A DNA stretch of 64,000 nucleotides from Bacillus sp. HMF5848 (GCF_003944835.1 NZ_RWIV01000001.1:3709501-3773500); one strand, 5' to 3'. Positions 1-9,461 are shown, counted from the stretch's first letter. The notes: generated by a model not told the origin, from the sequence alone. Translations and numbers: made by a program.

Positions 1-888
1 AATATCATAATGCGCAACAGCACCGATGACACCAACAATGATCGTCAACGCTGCTAATATAGCAATTAGCGTGTGCGTAATGGACGGTTCGTGATAAAAA
101 ATAACAGTAAACGTACGATAAATGGAATACACACCGACTTTAGTTAATAGCGCTGCGAACAAAGCTGACACTGCTGTAGGCGGTGCTGCGTAGGAGCCTG
201 GTAGCCAGAAAAACAACGGAAATACGGCACCCTTTAGTCCAAATACGATGAAGAACAAAATCGCAATCACCGTAATAATATTTTGTTGTCCCACTTCAGC
301 AATACGCTCTGATAAATGGGCCATATTTAACGTACCTGTTACAGCGTATAAGTAACCGACAGCGATAACAAACAAAGCTGACGAAATAACATTGATCAAT
401 ACGTATTTAAGAGACTCTCTGAATTGTCCCTTAGTTCCTCCTAGAACTAGTAACACGTAAGAGGAAATTAACATAACTTCAAAAAATACAAACAGGTTAA
501 AAATATCTCCTGTTAAAAATGCTCCAAAAATACCAGTTAGTAAAAACTGAAAAAACGCGTAGAAATAAGATTTTTCTCTCGCTTCACCGATAGTGAAAAA
601 GCTGAATAATAGACACGCAAAGCCAACTATGCTCGCCGTTAGCACGAGTAAAACGGCTAGCGTATCCGCTACAAACACAATGCCATATGGTGCACGCCAG
701 TTCCCCAGCTCTAATGTTTGTATACCTTCCAGATGAACTTGCTGTAATAGCATTGCATTTACAATTAGTAGCAAAATCATTGAAATAACACTTATAACAC
801 GCTGTGTTTTTATTTCTTCTTTGAATAGAATTAATATAATACCCGTTAATAACGGAATTAGTAGTGGAACCATAATCATGTTATTCAT
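1..888 (-). CDS. mrpD: Mrp Na+/H+ antiporter subunit D, partial
   Basis: This is the N-terminal 296 codons of an MrpD/NuoM-like membrane subunit of the multi-subunit Na+(K+)/H+ antiporter; the C-terminus lies beyond the window edge. Translated by eye, it is hydrophobic throughout, starts MNNMIMVPLLIPLLTG, and contains the proton-channel signature segment PLFFWLPGSYAAPPTAVSA typical of complex I-like antiporter subunits. The start ATG at 888 overlaps the mrpC stop by eight bases (ATGAATAA), the translational coupling usual in mrp operons. It would sit in the cytoplasmic membrane and export Na+ at alkaline pH. Family assignment is firm; the missing end cannot be judged. Confidence 0.93.
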   Translation of the reverse strand, partial: MNNMIMVPLLIPLLTGIILILFKEEIKTQRVISVISMILLLIVNAMLLQQVHLEGIQTLELGNWRAPYGIVFVADTLAVLLVLTASIVGFACLLFSFFTIGEAREKSYFYAFFQFLLTGIFGAFLTGDIFNLFVFFEVMLISSYVLLVLGGTKGQFRESLKYVLINVISSALFVIAVGYLYAVTGTLNMAHLSERIAEVGQQNIITVIAILFFIVFGLKGAVFPLFFWLPGSYAAPPTAVSALFAALLTKVGVYSIYRTFTVIFYHEPSITHTLIAILAALTIIVGVIGAVAHYDI

Positions 889-1222
889 CTTGTTGATTTC
901 CTCTCATTTCCTCTGTATTTACCGTACCTAGCTCTTGGTGAGCACGATATGCTAAAACAAGGAAAAACGAAGTAACACCGAAGCTAATAACAATCGCTGT
1001 TAAAATCAGAGCCTGTGGCAATGGGTCTGTATACATTGGTGCTTTTTCTCCTAGTAAAGGTGGTGCCCCCGTTTTTAGTCCTCCCATTGTTAATAATAAG
1101 AGGTGCGCTCCATGACTTAAAAAAGCTGTTCCTATTATAATGCGCAATATTTGCTTAGAAAGCATTAAATACACAGCAGCTGCTATTAACAGGCCAGCTA
1201 CAACCGACATTAATATCCCCAT
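881..1222 (-). CDS. mrpC: Mrp antiporter subunit C
   Basis: 113 aa, the usual size of MrpC, a NuoK-like small subunit with three membrane helices. It begins with a hydrophobic stretch (MGILMSVVAGLLIAAAVYLM) and has the conserved central segment FLSHGAHLLLLTMGG and the PLPQALILTAIVI motif of MrpC/NuoK proteins. It lies between mrpB (1 bp away) and mrpD (overlapping), in the canonical A-B-C-D order. Its role is structural and ion-translocating inside the Mrp complex in the cytoplasmic membrane. The charged C-terminal tail (TEEMRGNQQDE) is probably cytoplasmic. Confidence 0.95.
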   Translation of the reverse strand: MGILMSVVAGLLIAAAVYLMLSKQILRIIIGTAFLSHGAHLLLLTMGGLKTGAPPLLGEKAPMYTDPLPQALILTAIVISFGVTSFFLVLAYRAHQELGTVNTEEMRGNQQDE

Positions 1223-1645
1223 TTAATCACTCTCTCCAATCGTTTGAATAATCGTCATCGTAATACCGATAACAACTAAATACACACCAAGATCGAATAG
1301 CATCGCAGTCGTTAACCCTGATTTCCCTAATAACGGCAACTCCACATAATCATGTGCATGCGTTAAAAAAGGTAAACCAGATAGCATAGGGCCAACACCT
1401 GTGATAACAGCTATGAGTAGCCCAACGGCGGTCACAATTTTAAAATCTGCCGGGATGACACGCTTAACCGTCTCCATATCATACGCCAACAGCAGAAGAA
1501 CGAGGGCAGAAGCGGTCATCAATCCACCGATAAAGCCTCCTCCAGGATAGTAATGTCCTGCAAAAAACAAATAGATAGAGAAGGTAATAATGATAAACAC
1601 AACTACCTTCGTAATTGTTTGTAAAATAATATTATTTGCCTTCAA
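1223..1645 (-). CDS. mrpB: Mrp antiporter subunit B
   Basis: 140 aa, matching MrpB (about 143 aa in B. subtilis). Four hydrophobic segments are visible, with the family motif HYYPGGGFIGGLMTASALVL near residues 30-50. MrpB joins MrpA, C and D in the Mrp cation/proton antiporter, which works in Na+ resistance and pH homeostasis. The start overlaps the mrpA stop by 14 bases, so translation is probably coupled. The full-length MrpA upstream carries its own MrpB-like C-terminal domain, as in other group 1 mrp operons, so this gene is the separate subunit and not a fragment. Confidence 0.95.
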   Translation of the reverse strand: MKANNIILQTITKVVVFIIITFSIYLFFAGHYYPGGGFIGGLMTASALVLLLLAYDMETVKRVIPADFKIVTAVGLLIAVITGVGPMLSGLPFLTHAHDYVELPLLGKSGLTTAMLFDLGVYLVVIGITMTIIQTIGESD

Positions 1646-4025
1646 CTTTATCTCTCCTTACTACCCGCAACGTAATCATCGCAAAAATTCCTAACGCAGC
1701 AATACCAAGCACTGTAATTTCAAATAACGTATCCACACCACGGAAATCAACTAATATAACATTGACCATATTTTTACCCGCAGCTTCTTCGTACGTATTG
1801 GCTACATAGTATTGAGAGATTGGTTCTAATAACCTTGTTGCATCCGCTGAAATTGCCATCACTGTGACTACCACACCTACCCCGACAGAGATAAGAAGTC
1901 TGTTCAGTTTAAAGGCTTCACGCTGAAGATTAGGTAAATATCGAAAGCATAGTAAAAATAAAGCTACTGAAATTGTTTCAACAATTAATTGTGTCAACGC
2001 TAAGTCAGGCGCTCTAAACAATACGAAAAACAACGACACTAAATACCCAACCGTACCTAAACTTATAATTGCAGTTAAGCGCGATTTCGTAACAATAGTT
2101 GTAATGGCTGCCCCAATTAAAACGAAAGCAAGTACAAGCTCAAACAGTTCAATATTACCTGCATTAATAAAGTCAATAGCCATCGGTCTTAATAAGATAA
2201 GGGCTAAGCCAAGAGCTGTTATGAAAAACAAGAAAATGTACGTCAAATATTGACGCAAAGAGCCTGTCATGAGTCTATTCATAACCATAGCGGCACCCTT
2301 TTCAATGTTCACAATACCAGCGTTGTATACATGATTTAACGTAAAATTCTTTGGTAACACATTGTAGATTTTAGACCATTTCTTCACAGTAACGTATCCT
2401 AAAATACCAAGTGAGATGACAGCGATCGTCATAAATAACTCGATCGTAAAGCCATGCCAGAAGTAAATTTTCACTTTAAAGGTGTCTCCCGTTGCCAGTA
2501 AGCTAGGTAAGACTGCTTCTAATGCTGGTTTAATAATACTGTATGAAAGTAAATTTGGTACAAAGCCAAATAAAACAACTAATACAGCTAAAATGATTGG
2601 TGATAGCAGCATCCCAATCGGTGCTTCATGTGGTTTTTTCGGTAACTCTGAAAGCTTTAGCTTCCCTGTAAATGTTCTCAGTACAAGAATCGTACTGTAT
2701 ATAAACGTAAAGATACTAGCTAGCCATGCTAGGAACGGGAATAATAACCCCCATGTTTCCATGCTGAAAAAGTTCAATTCTGCTGCACGTATCATGCCGG
2801 TAAAAAACATTTCCTTACTTAAAAAGCCATTAAACGGCGGAAGACCAGCCATTGAACCAGCACCGATTAGAGCAACTGTAAACGTAATTGGCATTAACGC
2901 CATCAGTCCACCGAGCTTTCTAATATCTCGTGTACCCGTTTCATGGTCGACAATACCAACTACCATAAATAAGCTACCTTTAAACGTCGCATGGTTAATT
3001 AAATGAAAAATAGCAGCTGTCGTTGCAATGACATATAAGTTGTCTTGAATGGAATCAAACAGAACCGAAGCCGACCCAACCCCAAACAATGACATAATCA
3101 AACCTAGCTGACTGACTGTTGAAAAAGCTAAAATTCCTTTAAGATCCGTTTGCTTAACCGCCTGGAATGAACCCCAAAACAGTGTGATCAATCCAAAGCC
3201 TGATACAAGCCAAAACCATTCAGCAGTACCCGCAAACACAGGCGTTAATCTTGCTACTAAATAAATACCAGCCTTAACCATTGTAGCGGAGTGAAGATAA
3301 GCACTAACCGGTGTTGGCGCCGCCATCGCATCAGGTAGCCAAATGTAAAAAGGAAATTGAGCGGATTTTGTAAAAGCACCTAACAAAATAAAAATGACTG
3401 CAGCTGTAAACAATTCGTGTTGCGTCACAATATCCGCTTGTGCAATAATCTCACGAACACTAAAAGTACCCGTCATATTGTAAAGGAGCAGAAAACCAGC
3501 TAGCATCGACAATCCACCAAACACAGTAATGATCATCGATTTTTGTGCTCCGTATAAAGAACTTTCACGTTTATGCCAATATGCGATCAATAAAAATGAG
3601 GAAATACTCGTTAGCTCCCAAAACGTGTAAAGAACTAATAAGTTGTCTGATAAAACGACGCCAAGCATCGCACCCATAAATAAAAGTAAATAAATATAAA
3701 AGCTACGCAAGTCTTCATGCTTTTTAGATAAGTAATAGATAGAATACAAAACAACAAGAGCACCAATACCCGAAATTAGCAATGCAAATAGCATACTAAG
3801 TCCATCAATAACTACAGAAAAATTAATACCTAAAGATGGTACCCAAGGAATTGTTTCTTGCAGAGGCTTCTTTAGCCCTAGAAATTGTAAAAAGTATACA
3901 AAGATAAGCACAGGTACCGGCAAAATAAGCCAGCCAGTATGTATACGTTTCAAATACCTATATAAAAAAGGTACGAGAATCGCCATCATAAATGGCAAAA
4001 GAATTGCTAAATGTACGAATGACAT
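1632..4025 (-). CDS. mrpA: Mrp antiporter subunit A
   Basis: 797 aa, full length for MrpA. The N-terminal two thirds is a NuoL/ND5-like antiporter module (LYTFWELTSISSFLLI, SAQFPFYIWLPDAMAAPTP, LINHATFKGSLFMVVG). The C-terminal third carries the extra MrpA domains (RAPDLALTQLIVETISVALF, then DFRGVDTLFEITVLGIAAL). It is the largest subunit of the Na+/H+ antiporter and the first gene of the visible operon. An excellent ribosome site AGGAGGGAC precedes the ATG. About 950 bp of non-coding DNA lies upstream, so the operon promoter should be there, although I could not identify convincing -35/-10 boxes. Confidence 0.96.
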   Translation of the reverse strand: MSFVHLAILLPFMMAILVPFLYRYLKRIHTGWLILPVPVLIFVYFLQFLGLKKPLQETIPWVPSLGINFSVVIDGLSMLFALLISGIGALVVLYSIYYLSKKHEDLRSFYIYLLLFMGAMLGVVLSDNLLVLYTFWELTSISSFLLIAYWHKRESSLYGAQKSMIITVFGGLSMLAGFLLLYNMTGTFSVREIIAQADIVTQHELFTAAVIFILLGAFTKSAQFPFYIWLPDAMAAPTPVSAYLHSATMVKAGIYLVARLTPVFAGTAEWFWLVSGFGLITLFWGSFQAVKQTDLKGILAFSTVSQLGLIMSLFGVGSASVLFDSIQDNLYVIATTAAIFHLINHATFKGSLFMVVGIVDHETGTRDIRKLGGLMALMPITFTVALIGAGSMAGLPPFNGFLSKEMFFTGMIRAAELNFFSMETWGLLFPFLAWLASIFTFIYSTILVLRTFTGKLKLSELPKKPHEAPIGMLLSPIILAVLVVLFGFVPNLLSYSIIKPALEAVLPSLLATGDTFKVKIYFWHGFTIELFMTIAVISLGILGYVTVKKWSKIYNVLPKNFTLNHVYNAGIVNIEKGAAMVMNRLMTGSLRQYLTYIFLFFITALGLALILLRPMAIDFINAGNIELFELVLAFVLIGAAITTIVTKSRLTAIISLGTVGYLVSLFFVLFRAPDLALTQLIVETISVALFLLCFRYLPNLQREAFKLNRLLISVGVGVVVTVMAISADATRLLEPISQYYVANTYEEAAGKNMVNVILVDFRGVDTLFEITVLGIAALGIFAMITLRVVRRDKVEGK

Positions 4026-4694
4026 AAAAATGATGTCCCTCCTAATGATGATGTAAAATTATTTGAGAAGCAAAAAGTTTCATGTTATACAACAAAACCT
4101 GATGAAAACGCCGTTTACTTAGTCACACTAAGAAAGTACTCATTGCGTGTGTAAACCACGATATTGCCGCCACACACACTTAAGCTTACTAGTAAGTACT
4201 ACTCATTGATTGCATAAACCATTAATTAGCCACAATCACTCATTAAGTCGTTTGTAAGTGAAAATTTATCGACTACAACACTAGCGCAATTAGCCAACAA
4301 TTACTCATTAAGCCCTGCCCAACTATCGATGTTGAACTGTTAGTATGTAAAATTTTTTCGAATAGTGTTGGTCAAATAATAGAAAAAATTTTGCTGTTAC
4401 TTTCATGTGTCTGCATCCATATAGAAAACATACTATTAGCATTTGATGAGAAGCGAAAATTATCCTATTTAAATGAGATTAGCATGGCAAACTATGGACT
4501 CTATGTTTTAAGAGCGCAAATGCTTTGTTCAGCCCCGACCAGCTTAAGACGTACCCGCAGGAAGGGCCTTTTCTCCGGAGAGAGACGGCTTGAGAACACG
4601 AGGAGGCTAGGGCTAGAGCTAGACACTAATCTAGGTAAACAACATATACTTTCTTTAACGTTTAGGAATCCAGCAATGTCCGTTTCACTTTTTT
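4026..4694. other. Gene-poor stretch upstream of mrpA
   Basis: No convincing gene is seen. Between about 4100 and 4325 there is a degenerate repeat of about 60 bp in roughly three copies, each built around ACTCATT(G/A)..., ...AAACCA..., ..GCC(A/G)..ACACT or similar. A sequence at 4605-4660 (GAGCTAGACACTAATCTA...) resembles one at 18670-18720 (GAACTAGACATGAATCTA...), suggesting a dispersed non-coding element. The mrp promoter presumably lies in this stretch. A 107-codon open frame at 4391-4714 has no ribosome site and protein-like features are absent. Confidence 0.5.
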
Positions 4695-4732
4695 ACAAAA
4701 TAAAAGGAGCCTGATAAATAGACAGACTCCTT
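4695..4732 (-). terminator. Rho-independent terminator
   Basis: On the minus strand AAGGAGTCTG and CAGGCTCCTT pair (one G-U) around a nine-base loop, followed by TTTATTTT. It lies downstream of the acetyltransferase gene at 4976-5533 and would end the response regulator-kinase-acetyltransferase operon before mrpA. Confidence 0.75.
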
Positions 4733-4961
4733 GGCTTAACGAGAGCGTCTTCAACCAGCGGACATAATTATCCCCAGGTGACAGGCTCCTCCATGTTTGC
4801 ATAAAGTTGTATTTGCTTAGCTTTTCATAAATTGATTTTATCGTAAATAAGAATATTCATCAACAAATATATTGTAGCCAATGCTCCTGGCTAAGAGGTT
4901 CTGAAAATTCTGTGCAACATCAAAACTCAGACAAACCTACAGAGTTTTAAGCTGTGCAGTC

Positions 4962-4990
4962 GAAGAAGCGCTCGATTAAAGCGCTTCTTC
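4962..4990 (-). other. Perfect 11-bp hairpin over the acetyltransferase stop codon
   Basis: GAAGAAGCGCT and AGCGCTTCTTC form a perfect stem with a seven-base loop, spanning the end of the acetyltransferase gene. No T-run follows, so it may protect the mRNA 3' end or act with the terminator at 4695-4732. Confidence 0.55.
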
Positions 4991-5533
4991 TTGCTGAAGT
5001 ATCAACGTGTCAGTATAATCCGAGCGAATCATACCGTAATAACAAACATTCTTATACTCACCAGCAATGCATGTAAAATGGCGCAGCAGTCCTTCCTGCT
5101 GAAGTCCTGCTTTCTCTAACACTTTTCTTGACGCCATATTCCCTTCTAATACAAGCGCCTCTATCCGCTCCATCCCTTCTACCTCAAACAACTGGCGCAC
5201 GAGTGCTTTCGTAATTTCTGTCGCATAGCCTTGTCCCCAAAACGCAGGCAATATGTTGTAGCCAACAACTGCTCGTTTATTTTTCACACTCATAGCAAGA
5301 ACTCCGGCTTCCCCTATATAAGTCATAGATTGCTTAAGAAACAGTGCTTGAAAATCACACTTGCTGTTTTCATAGTTTTGCAGTACCGCTTCAAGTGCCA
5401 ATTTTGTCTCCGTCATATCAGTAGCCGCCTTTTTATCGGAATACCTCCAAACAATCGGCTCTGACTTTAGTCGGTGAAAATTTGCTAAATCATCCTTACT
5501 ATAATTTTTTAAAAGCAGACGATTTGTTTCCAT
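4976..5533 (-). CDS. GNAT-family N-acetyltransferase (RimJ/RimL-like)
   Basis: 185 aa. The start METNRLLLKNYSKDDLANFHRL is the typical opening of the RimJ/RimL acetyltransferase subfamily. The acetyl-CoA binding region GYNILPAFWGQGYATEITKAL is near residues 92-112, followed by the usual EALVLEGNMASRKVLEKAG block. The substrate cannot be told: such enzymes modify ribosomal protein N-termini, amino sugars or antibiotics. The ATG abuts the stop codon of the sensor kinase, with the ribosome site GGGGAGGA inside the kinase gene, so it is the last gene of the two-component operon. Confidence 0.88.
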   Translation of the reverse strand: METNRLLLKNYSKDDLANFHRLKSEPIVWRYSDKKAATDMTETKLALEAVLQNYENSKCDFQALFLKQSMTYIGEAGVLAMSVKNKRAVVGYNILPAFWGQGYATEITKALVRQLFEVEGMERIEALVLEGNMASRKVLEKAGLQQEGLLRHFTCIAGEYKNVCYYGMIRSDYTDTLILQQEEAL

Positions 5534-6922
5534 TTACGTTTTCCTCCCCGCAATAGGTAAATTTATTTTGAAAGTTGTTCCTTTTCCTATCTCACTGGCA
5601 ACATCAATATGGCCCTCGTGTGCTTCGACAATCGTTTTACTAATAGCCAGCCCAAGCCCCGCTCCACCATACGATCTTGACCGCGATTTTTCCCCACGAT
5701 AAAATCGGTCAAATATATACGGTAAGTTTTCTGCTGCAACGCCCGTTCCATTATCAGAAACCTCAATTACGAAATACTTATCTTTTAAGTATGAGCGCAA
5801 CTGAATAACGCCGCATTCATCATCTATATAGCGTAAAGCATTATTTACGAGATTTTGTATCACTTGTAAAATTCGTTCTGGATCAATCTCAATTGGAGCA
5901 GATGGAATATTTAAGTCAACAGCTGCTCGTGCGCCTTTTTGTAAAATATCTGCCTCTATTTGTACAAACATTTCAGCTAAAAACGAACTATTCATTGGTT
6001 GCACATTCATTTGTAGCTGCTTTAGCTCCAGCTTCGAAAACTCAAATAAATCTTCGATGAGGCGATTTACTTGCTTTGTTTTCACTTGAATTGTCGCGAA
6101 GTATTTTTGCTTTGTCGCTTCATCTTCTGCAATCCCATCCTGCAGCGCCTCTACATACCCTTGAATAGAAGCCAGTGGGGTGCGCAAATCATGTGATATA
6201 CTTGCGATTAATTCTCTCCTCGATTGCTCCTGTTTTTGCCGCTCTTTTATACTATCGGCGAGTCGGTGCCGCATTTGTTGAAATGCAATTGTCAGCTGCC
6301 CTAATTCAGTTCGACTTTTATAAGTAAGTGGATAAGAAAAGTCGCCATCTGACATTAATAACGTCGCATCATTCAATTGCTCAATCGGGGTTAAAATGTG
6401 CCTTGAGACATATACGATAAATAAAACAATAAGAGTAGTAAACGTTATCAGTCCTGCTCCTACACTTACGAACACCGAAGAAACAAGCTTCCCATTTACA
6501 GTAAAAGTCGCTGGTGAGTTTGCACTTGCTTTTATATTTGCTGTAGCTACTTTTTTGTTATTTTGAAAAATAGAAACGGTGTAAGTATTGAAGCGATCAA
6601 ACAAATTAAACGTGCGATCATCCCTAGACAATTGATCAGACTCAAAAAGCACCGTCCCTGCTAGAGATACAATCTGAATTTCTATATCAAACTCCCTTAA
6701 ATACGGCGATATTTTTTCATAAAACTGATCGCTATTGTTGATTTGGTCGTAACTGTCTTGAAGTACCTGTTCTAGCACATAAAAATTCGTTTCAATATCG
6801 GTCTCGTTATCAATCGTCTTGACAACGCGTGACATAGAAATAGCAAACGTAAGCACTGACACAATAAGCGGTACTATAACAATGATAATAATAAACGTAA
6901 AAAACCTACTACGTACGCCCAT
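5534..6922 (-). CDS. Two-component sensor histidine kinase
   Basis: 462 aa membrane kinase. A transmembrane helix at about residues 7-27, an extracellular sensor of about 120 residues, a second helix near 150-170, and a HAMP linker follow in order. The dimerisation box SISHDLRTPLASIQGYVEAL carries the phospho-accepting His at about 243. The ATP-binding domain shows the N box NLVNNALRY, the G1 box DNGTGV and the G2 box GAGLGLAIS. It pairs with the OmpR-type regulator three bases upstream. The signal is unknown; the neighbouring ABC exporter at 7756-9461 could be its target, as in antimicrobial-peptide detoxification modules, but a terminator separates them. Confidence 0.93.
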   Translation of the reverse strand: MGVRSRFFTFIIIIVIVPLIVSVLTFAISMSRVVKTIDNETDIETNFYVLEQVLQDSYDQINNSDQFYEKISPYLREFDIEIQIVSLAGTVLFESDQLSRDDRTFNLFDRFNTYTVSIFQNNKKVATANIKASANSPATFTVNGKLVSSVFVSVGAGLITFTTLIVLFIVYVSRHILTPIEQLNDATLLMSDGDFSYPLTYKSRTELGQLTIAFQQMRHRLADSIKERQKQEQSRRELIASISHDLRTPLASIQGYVEALQDGIAEDEATKQKYFATIQVKTKQVNRLIEDLFEFSKLELKQLQMNVQPMNSSFLAEMFVQIEADILQKGARAAVDLNIPSAPIEIDPERILQVIQNLVNNALRYIDDECGVIQLRSYLKDKYFVIEVSDNGTGVAAENLPYIFDRFYRGEKSRSRSYGGAGLGLAISKTIVEAHEGHIDVASEIGKGTTFKINLPIAGRKT

Positions 6923-6925
6923 TTA

Positions 6926-7624
6926 CTATGACCGCCCTTTAAATTTATAACCAACACCCCATACGGTCAGAATGTAGGCCGGTGTTGAGGGATTTACTTC
7001 AATTTTTTCTCGTAGCTTGCGAATATGAACAGTAACCGTATTAATATCTCCAAAATCAGACTGCCCCCATATTTGTTGAAACAGCTGCTCGCGTGTAAAC
7101 ACTTGTCCAGGGTGCTCCATCATATAATAAAGAAGCTGAAACTCCTTTGCAGATACATCAATTTTTTTATTTTTTACATATACATCATACGTATTTTTAT
7201 TAACCACAATATCATCGACTTGAATTTCATCTTGTTGCTGAGGGCTAGGATTCGCTAATGTAGTATACCGCCGCAGCTGCGCTTTCACACGGGCCACAAG
7301 CTCGTTTGGGCTGAATGGCTTCGCAATGTAATCATCCGCTCCCATTCCGAGACCAAGCACCTTATCAAAGTCTTCTTTCTTAGCACTGGCCATCAGGATG
7401 GGAATATTGGACTGCTGCCTAATAATACGACACACTTCTAGTCCATCAAGTTTAGGTAGCAATATATCCAAAATCATAATCATCGGCTGCAGCTCTTTAA
7501 ACTTCTCGAGCCCTTCCTCACCATCATAGGCAATATGCACTTCAAAGCCTTCACGCTTTAAATAATCACGTACTAATTCAGCTATTTCCTTCTCATCCTC
7601 CACAATTAAAATGCGGTTGTTCAA
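6926..7624 (-). CDS. OmpR-family response regulator
   Basis: 232 aa. The receiver domain has the acidic pair ED at residues 10-11, the phospho-acceptor Asp in MILDILLPKLDG (about 53), and the conserved Lys in DDYIAKPFSPNEL. The C-terminal winged helix is typical of OmpR/PhoB (QLFQQIWG, TVHIRKLREKIE, VWGVGYKFK). It is the first gene of a three-gene operon with the sensor kinase and an acetyltransferase. It would bind DNA as a phosphorylated dimer; target genes are unknown, with the adjacent ABC exporter a reasonable guess. Confidence 0.94.
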   Translation of the reverse strand: MNNRILIVEDEKEIAELVRDYLKREGFEVHIAYDGEEGLEKFKELQPMIMILDILLPKLDGLEVCRIIRQQSNIPILMASAKKEDFDKVLGLGMGADDYIAKPFSPNELVARVKAQLRRYTTLANPSPQQQDEIQVDDIVVNKNTYDVYVKNKKIDVSAKEFQLLYYMMEHPGQVFTREQLFQQIWGQSDFGDINTVTVHIRKLREKIEVNPSTPAYILTVWGVGYKFKGRS

Positions 7625-7717
7625 CGAAGCCCACCCTCTCTTTAACAGTAACTCTTCTCGTAAGCTATCCTAAGAAATGACGCGACACTCTAAGTGAAAT
7701 CAGTTACCATAATTATA

Positions 7718-7743
7718 AGAAAAAAAGCCTGACAATGCAGACT
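7718..7743 (-). terminator. Rho-independent terminator after the ABC permease gene
   Basis: Minus strand AGTCTG-CATTGT-CAGGCT (one G-U pair) followed by TTTTTTTC. It separates the ABC exporter operon from the response regulator gene. Confidence 0.7.
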
Positions 7744-7755
7744 TTTTCACAATTT

Positions 7756-8541
7756 CTACAATAAAATGTCTTTTTTAGAAAACTGTCTAAAGCTTAAGAA
7801 GCTAAAAATCAACATGTAACTTACAATCGATAGTATCGCCGAAGTTAACGCAAATCTTTCAGGATTAAAATACAGAATACCAAGACTAAAGTAAGATAAA
7901 ATAAACGCTGGCTTTATCATCGTTAAAATTTGTGTAAACACGCCCATTAAAATTAACGAAGCTGTTGAGACTCCTACTGACAAGCCACTTGAAGTGAATT
8001 GAAACGATAGCCATATGACAAAGCTTGCAAATGCCATGAGCGGAAACACGGACACCACATACGCTAACAAACCGCGAAATAAGCCTGGTAACAATGAATA
8101 CTCGACTGGTGCGGCTGTTAAATTTGGATCCTCAAACAATACAGTGTCACTCCAGCCCCAATACAATGTACCAATGCCCACTGACATAACATACGAAAAA
8201 ATAAGCAATGATAAAATGAGAATCGCAAGTGAGCTGAGCTTAGCTACTAACAATGACGACCGTTTAACAGGTGCTAACAGCGAAAGCTTTAGTGTTCCAC
8301 TACTATACTCATGTGAAATCATTTCTGTTGCTACAAAGATAATAAAAAATGGTAGCACGTAGTTCACGATAGTAGATAACATATACACTGGTAAATTCGG
8401 ACCGTTCATCACAAAATCAACATGACCTAACAAATCCTCTAAAATGCCAAAAAAGTTAAATCCGACAATCACTGCTATAAAAATATAAAGCTTTTTACTT
8501 ACAAGCTGCTTATATAACTCATTTTTTATTAGTTGTTTCAT
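7756..8541 (-). CDS. ABC-2 type transporter permease
   Basis: 261 aa with about six hydrophobic helices. The N-terminus MKQLIKNELYKQLVSKKLY and the cytoplasmic motif EMISHEYSSGTLKLSLLAPVKR are characteristic of ABC-2 permeases of the BcrB/NatB kind. It should form a homodimeric membrane pore driven by the ATPase encoded immediately upstream, whose stop codon overlaps this start by four bases. Such pairs often confer self-protection against peptide antibiotics or export hydrophobic compounds, but the substrate is not visible here. Confidence 0.88.
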   Translation of the reverse strand: MKQLIKNELYKQLVSKKLYIFIAVIVGFNFFGILEDLLGHVDFVMNGPNLPVYMLSTIVNYVLPFFIIFVATEMISHEYSSGTLKLSLLAPVKRSSLLVAKLSSLAILILSLLIFSYVMSVGIGTLYWGWSDTVLFEDPNLTAAPVEYSLLPGLFRGLLAYVVSVFPLMAFASFVIWLSFQFTSSGLSVGVSTASLILMGVFTQILTMIKPAFILSYFSLGILYFNPERFALTSAILSIVSYMLIFSFLSFRQFSKKDILL

Positions 8542-9461
8542 GATACTTGACCTCCATCTGTTAATTGTAAAAACAATTTTTCCAACGACTGTTGCTGTGG
8601 AATAACGTACTCGACATCAATGCCCGCCTCAACTAGCTTTTTATTTAATTGACTAGAAAACCCTTTTTCAATTTTTACAACTAAGCTTGATTCCGATCTT
8701 GTTATCGATTTTACAAATGTCATGGATGTCGCTATTTTCTCAGACGCCTCAAGCTGTTTAGTTCGTAATTCAATCGCTTCATCATCACTAGCAAGGAGTT
8801 CCTTCACGAAGCCATTTGCAATAATGCTGCCTTCACGCAGTATCGCAACTCTATCACACACCTGTTCAATTTCATGTAAAATATGGGACGTAATAATAAA
8901 CGTGATTTGTTGTTCTTGTGCCAATGTCGTAATCATCTCTCGCATTTCTAGAATCCCTTGTGGATCTAAACCGTTCGTTGGCTCATCTAAAAACACGATG
9001 GTTGGATGCTGCAGAAGCGCTCTCGCTAACCCAAGCCTTTGCTTCATCCCTAGTGAATACGTGCTAACCTTACGTTTCGCAACCTTTGACAGATGTACCA
9101 TCTCAAGCACTTCATCAATTCGCTGCTTCGCAATATGCGGATGTAAATTTCTAATAAGCGTTAAGTTGGCATAGCCTGATAAATGTGTGTAAAAGCTCGG
9201 CGTTTCAACAATCGCTCCTACGTGTCTAATAGCTTCCATGAACTGATCATCAATGCTGTAACCGTTAATAGTCACCGTGCCACTATCACGTTTTATTAAA
9301 CCAAGTATCATCCGAATTATCGTCGTCTTACCAGCACCGTTCGGTCCCAAAAACCCGAACACCTCACCTTTTTCCACTGTAAAACTTACGTCACGCACAA
9401 CTTCTTTTTTATCAAACGAGCGTCGTAAATTATGAACCTCTAATACCGTATCCTTTGTCAT
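8538..9461 (-). CDS. ABC transporter ATP-binding protein (BcrA-like)
   Basis: About 307 aa, starting at the ATG at 9461 (MTKDTVLEVHNL), which sits five bases after AGGTGA; earlier in-frame codons are too close to this site. Walker A is GFLGPNGAGKTTIIRMILGL, the signature SLGMKQRLGLARALL, and Walker B IVFLDEPTNGLDP, followed by the switch His in IITSHILHEIE. The C-terminal 80 residues form the extra domain seen in BcrA/CcmA-type drug exporters. It powers the permease at 7756-8541. Confidence 0.92.
   Translation of the reverse strand: MTKDTVLEVHNLRRSFDKKEVVRDVSFTVEKGEVFGFLGPNGAGKTTIIRMILGLIKRDSGTVTINGYSIDDQFMEAIRHVGAIVETPSFYTHLSGYANLTLIRNLHPHIAKQRIDEVLEMVHLSKVAKRKVSTYSLGMKQRLGLARALLQHPTIVFLDEPTNGLDPQGILEMREMITTLAQEQQITFIITSHILHEIEQVCDRVAILREGSIIANGFVKELLASDDEAIELRTKQLEASEKIATSMTFVKSITRSESSLVVKIEKGFSSQLNKKLVEAGIDVEYVIPQQQSLEKLFLQLTDGGQVS

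Noticed and set aside
4391-4714. 107-codon plus-strand frame upstream of mrpA
   Set aside because: No ribosome site, no recognisable domain, and it overlaps the minus-strand terminator.
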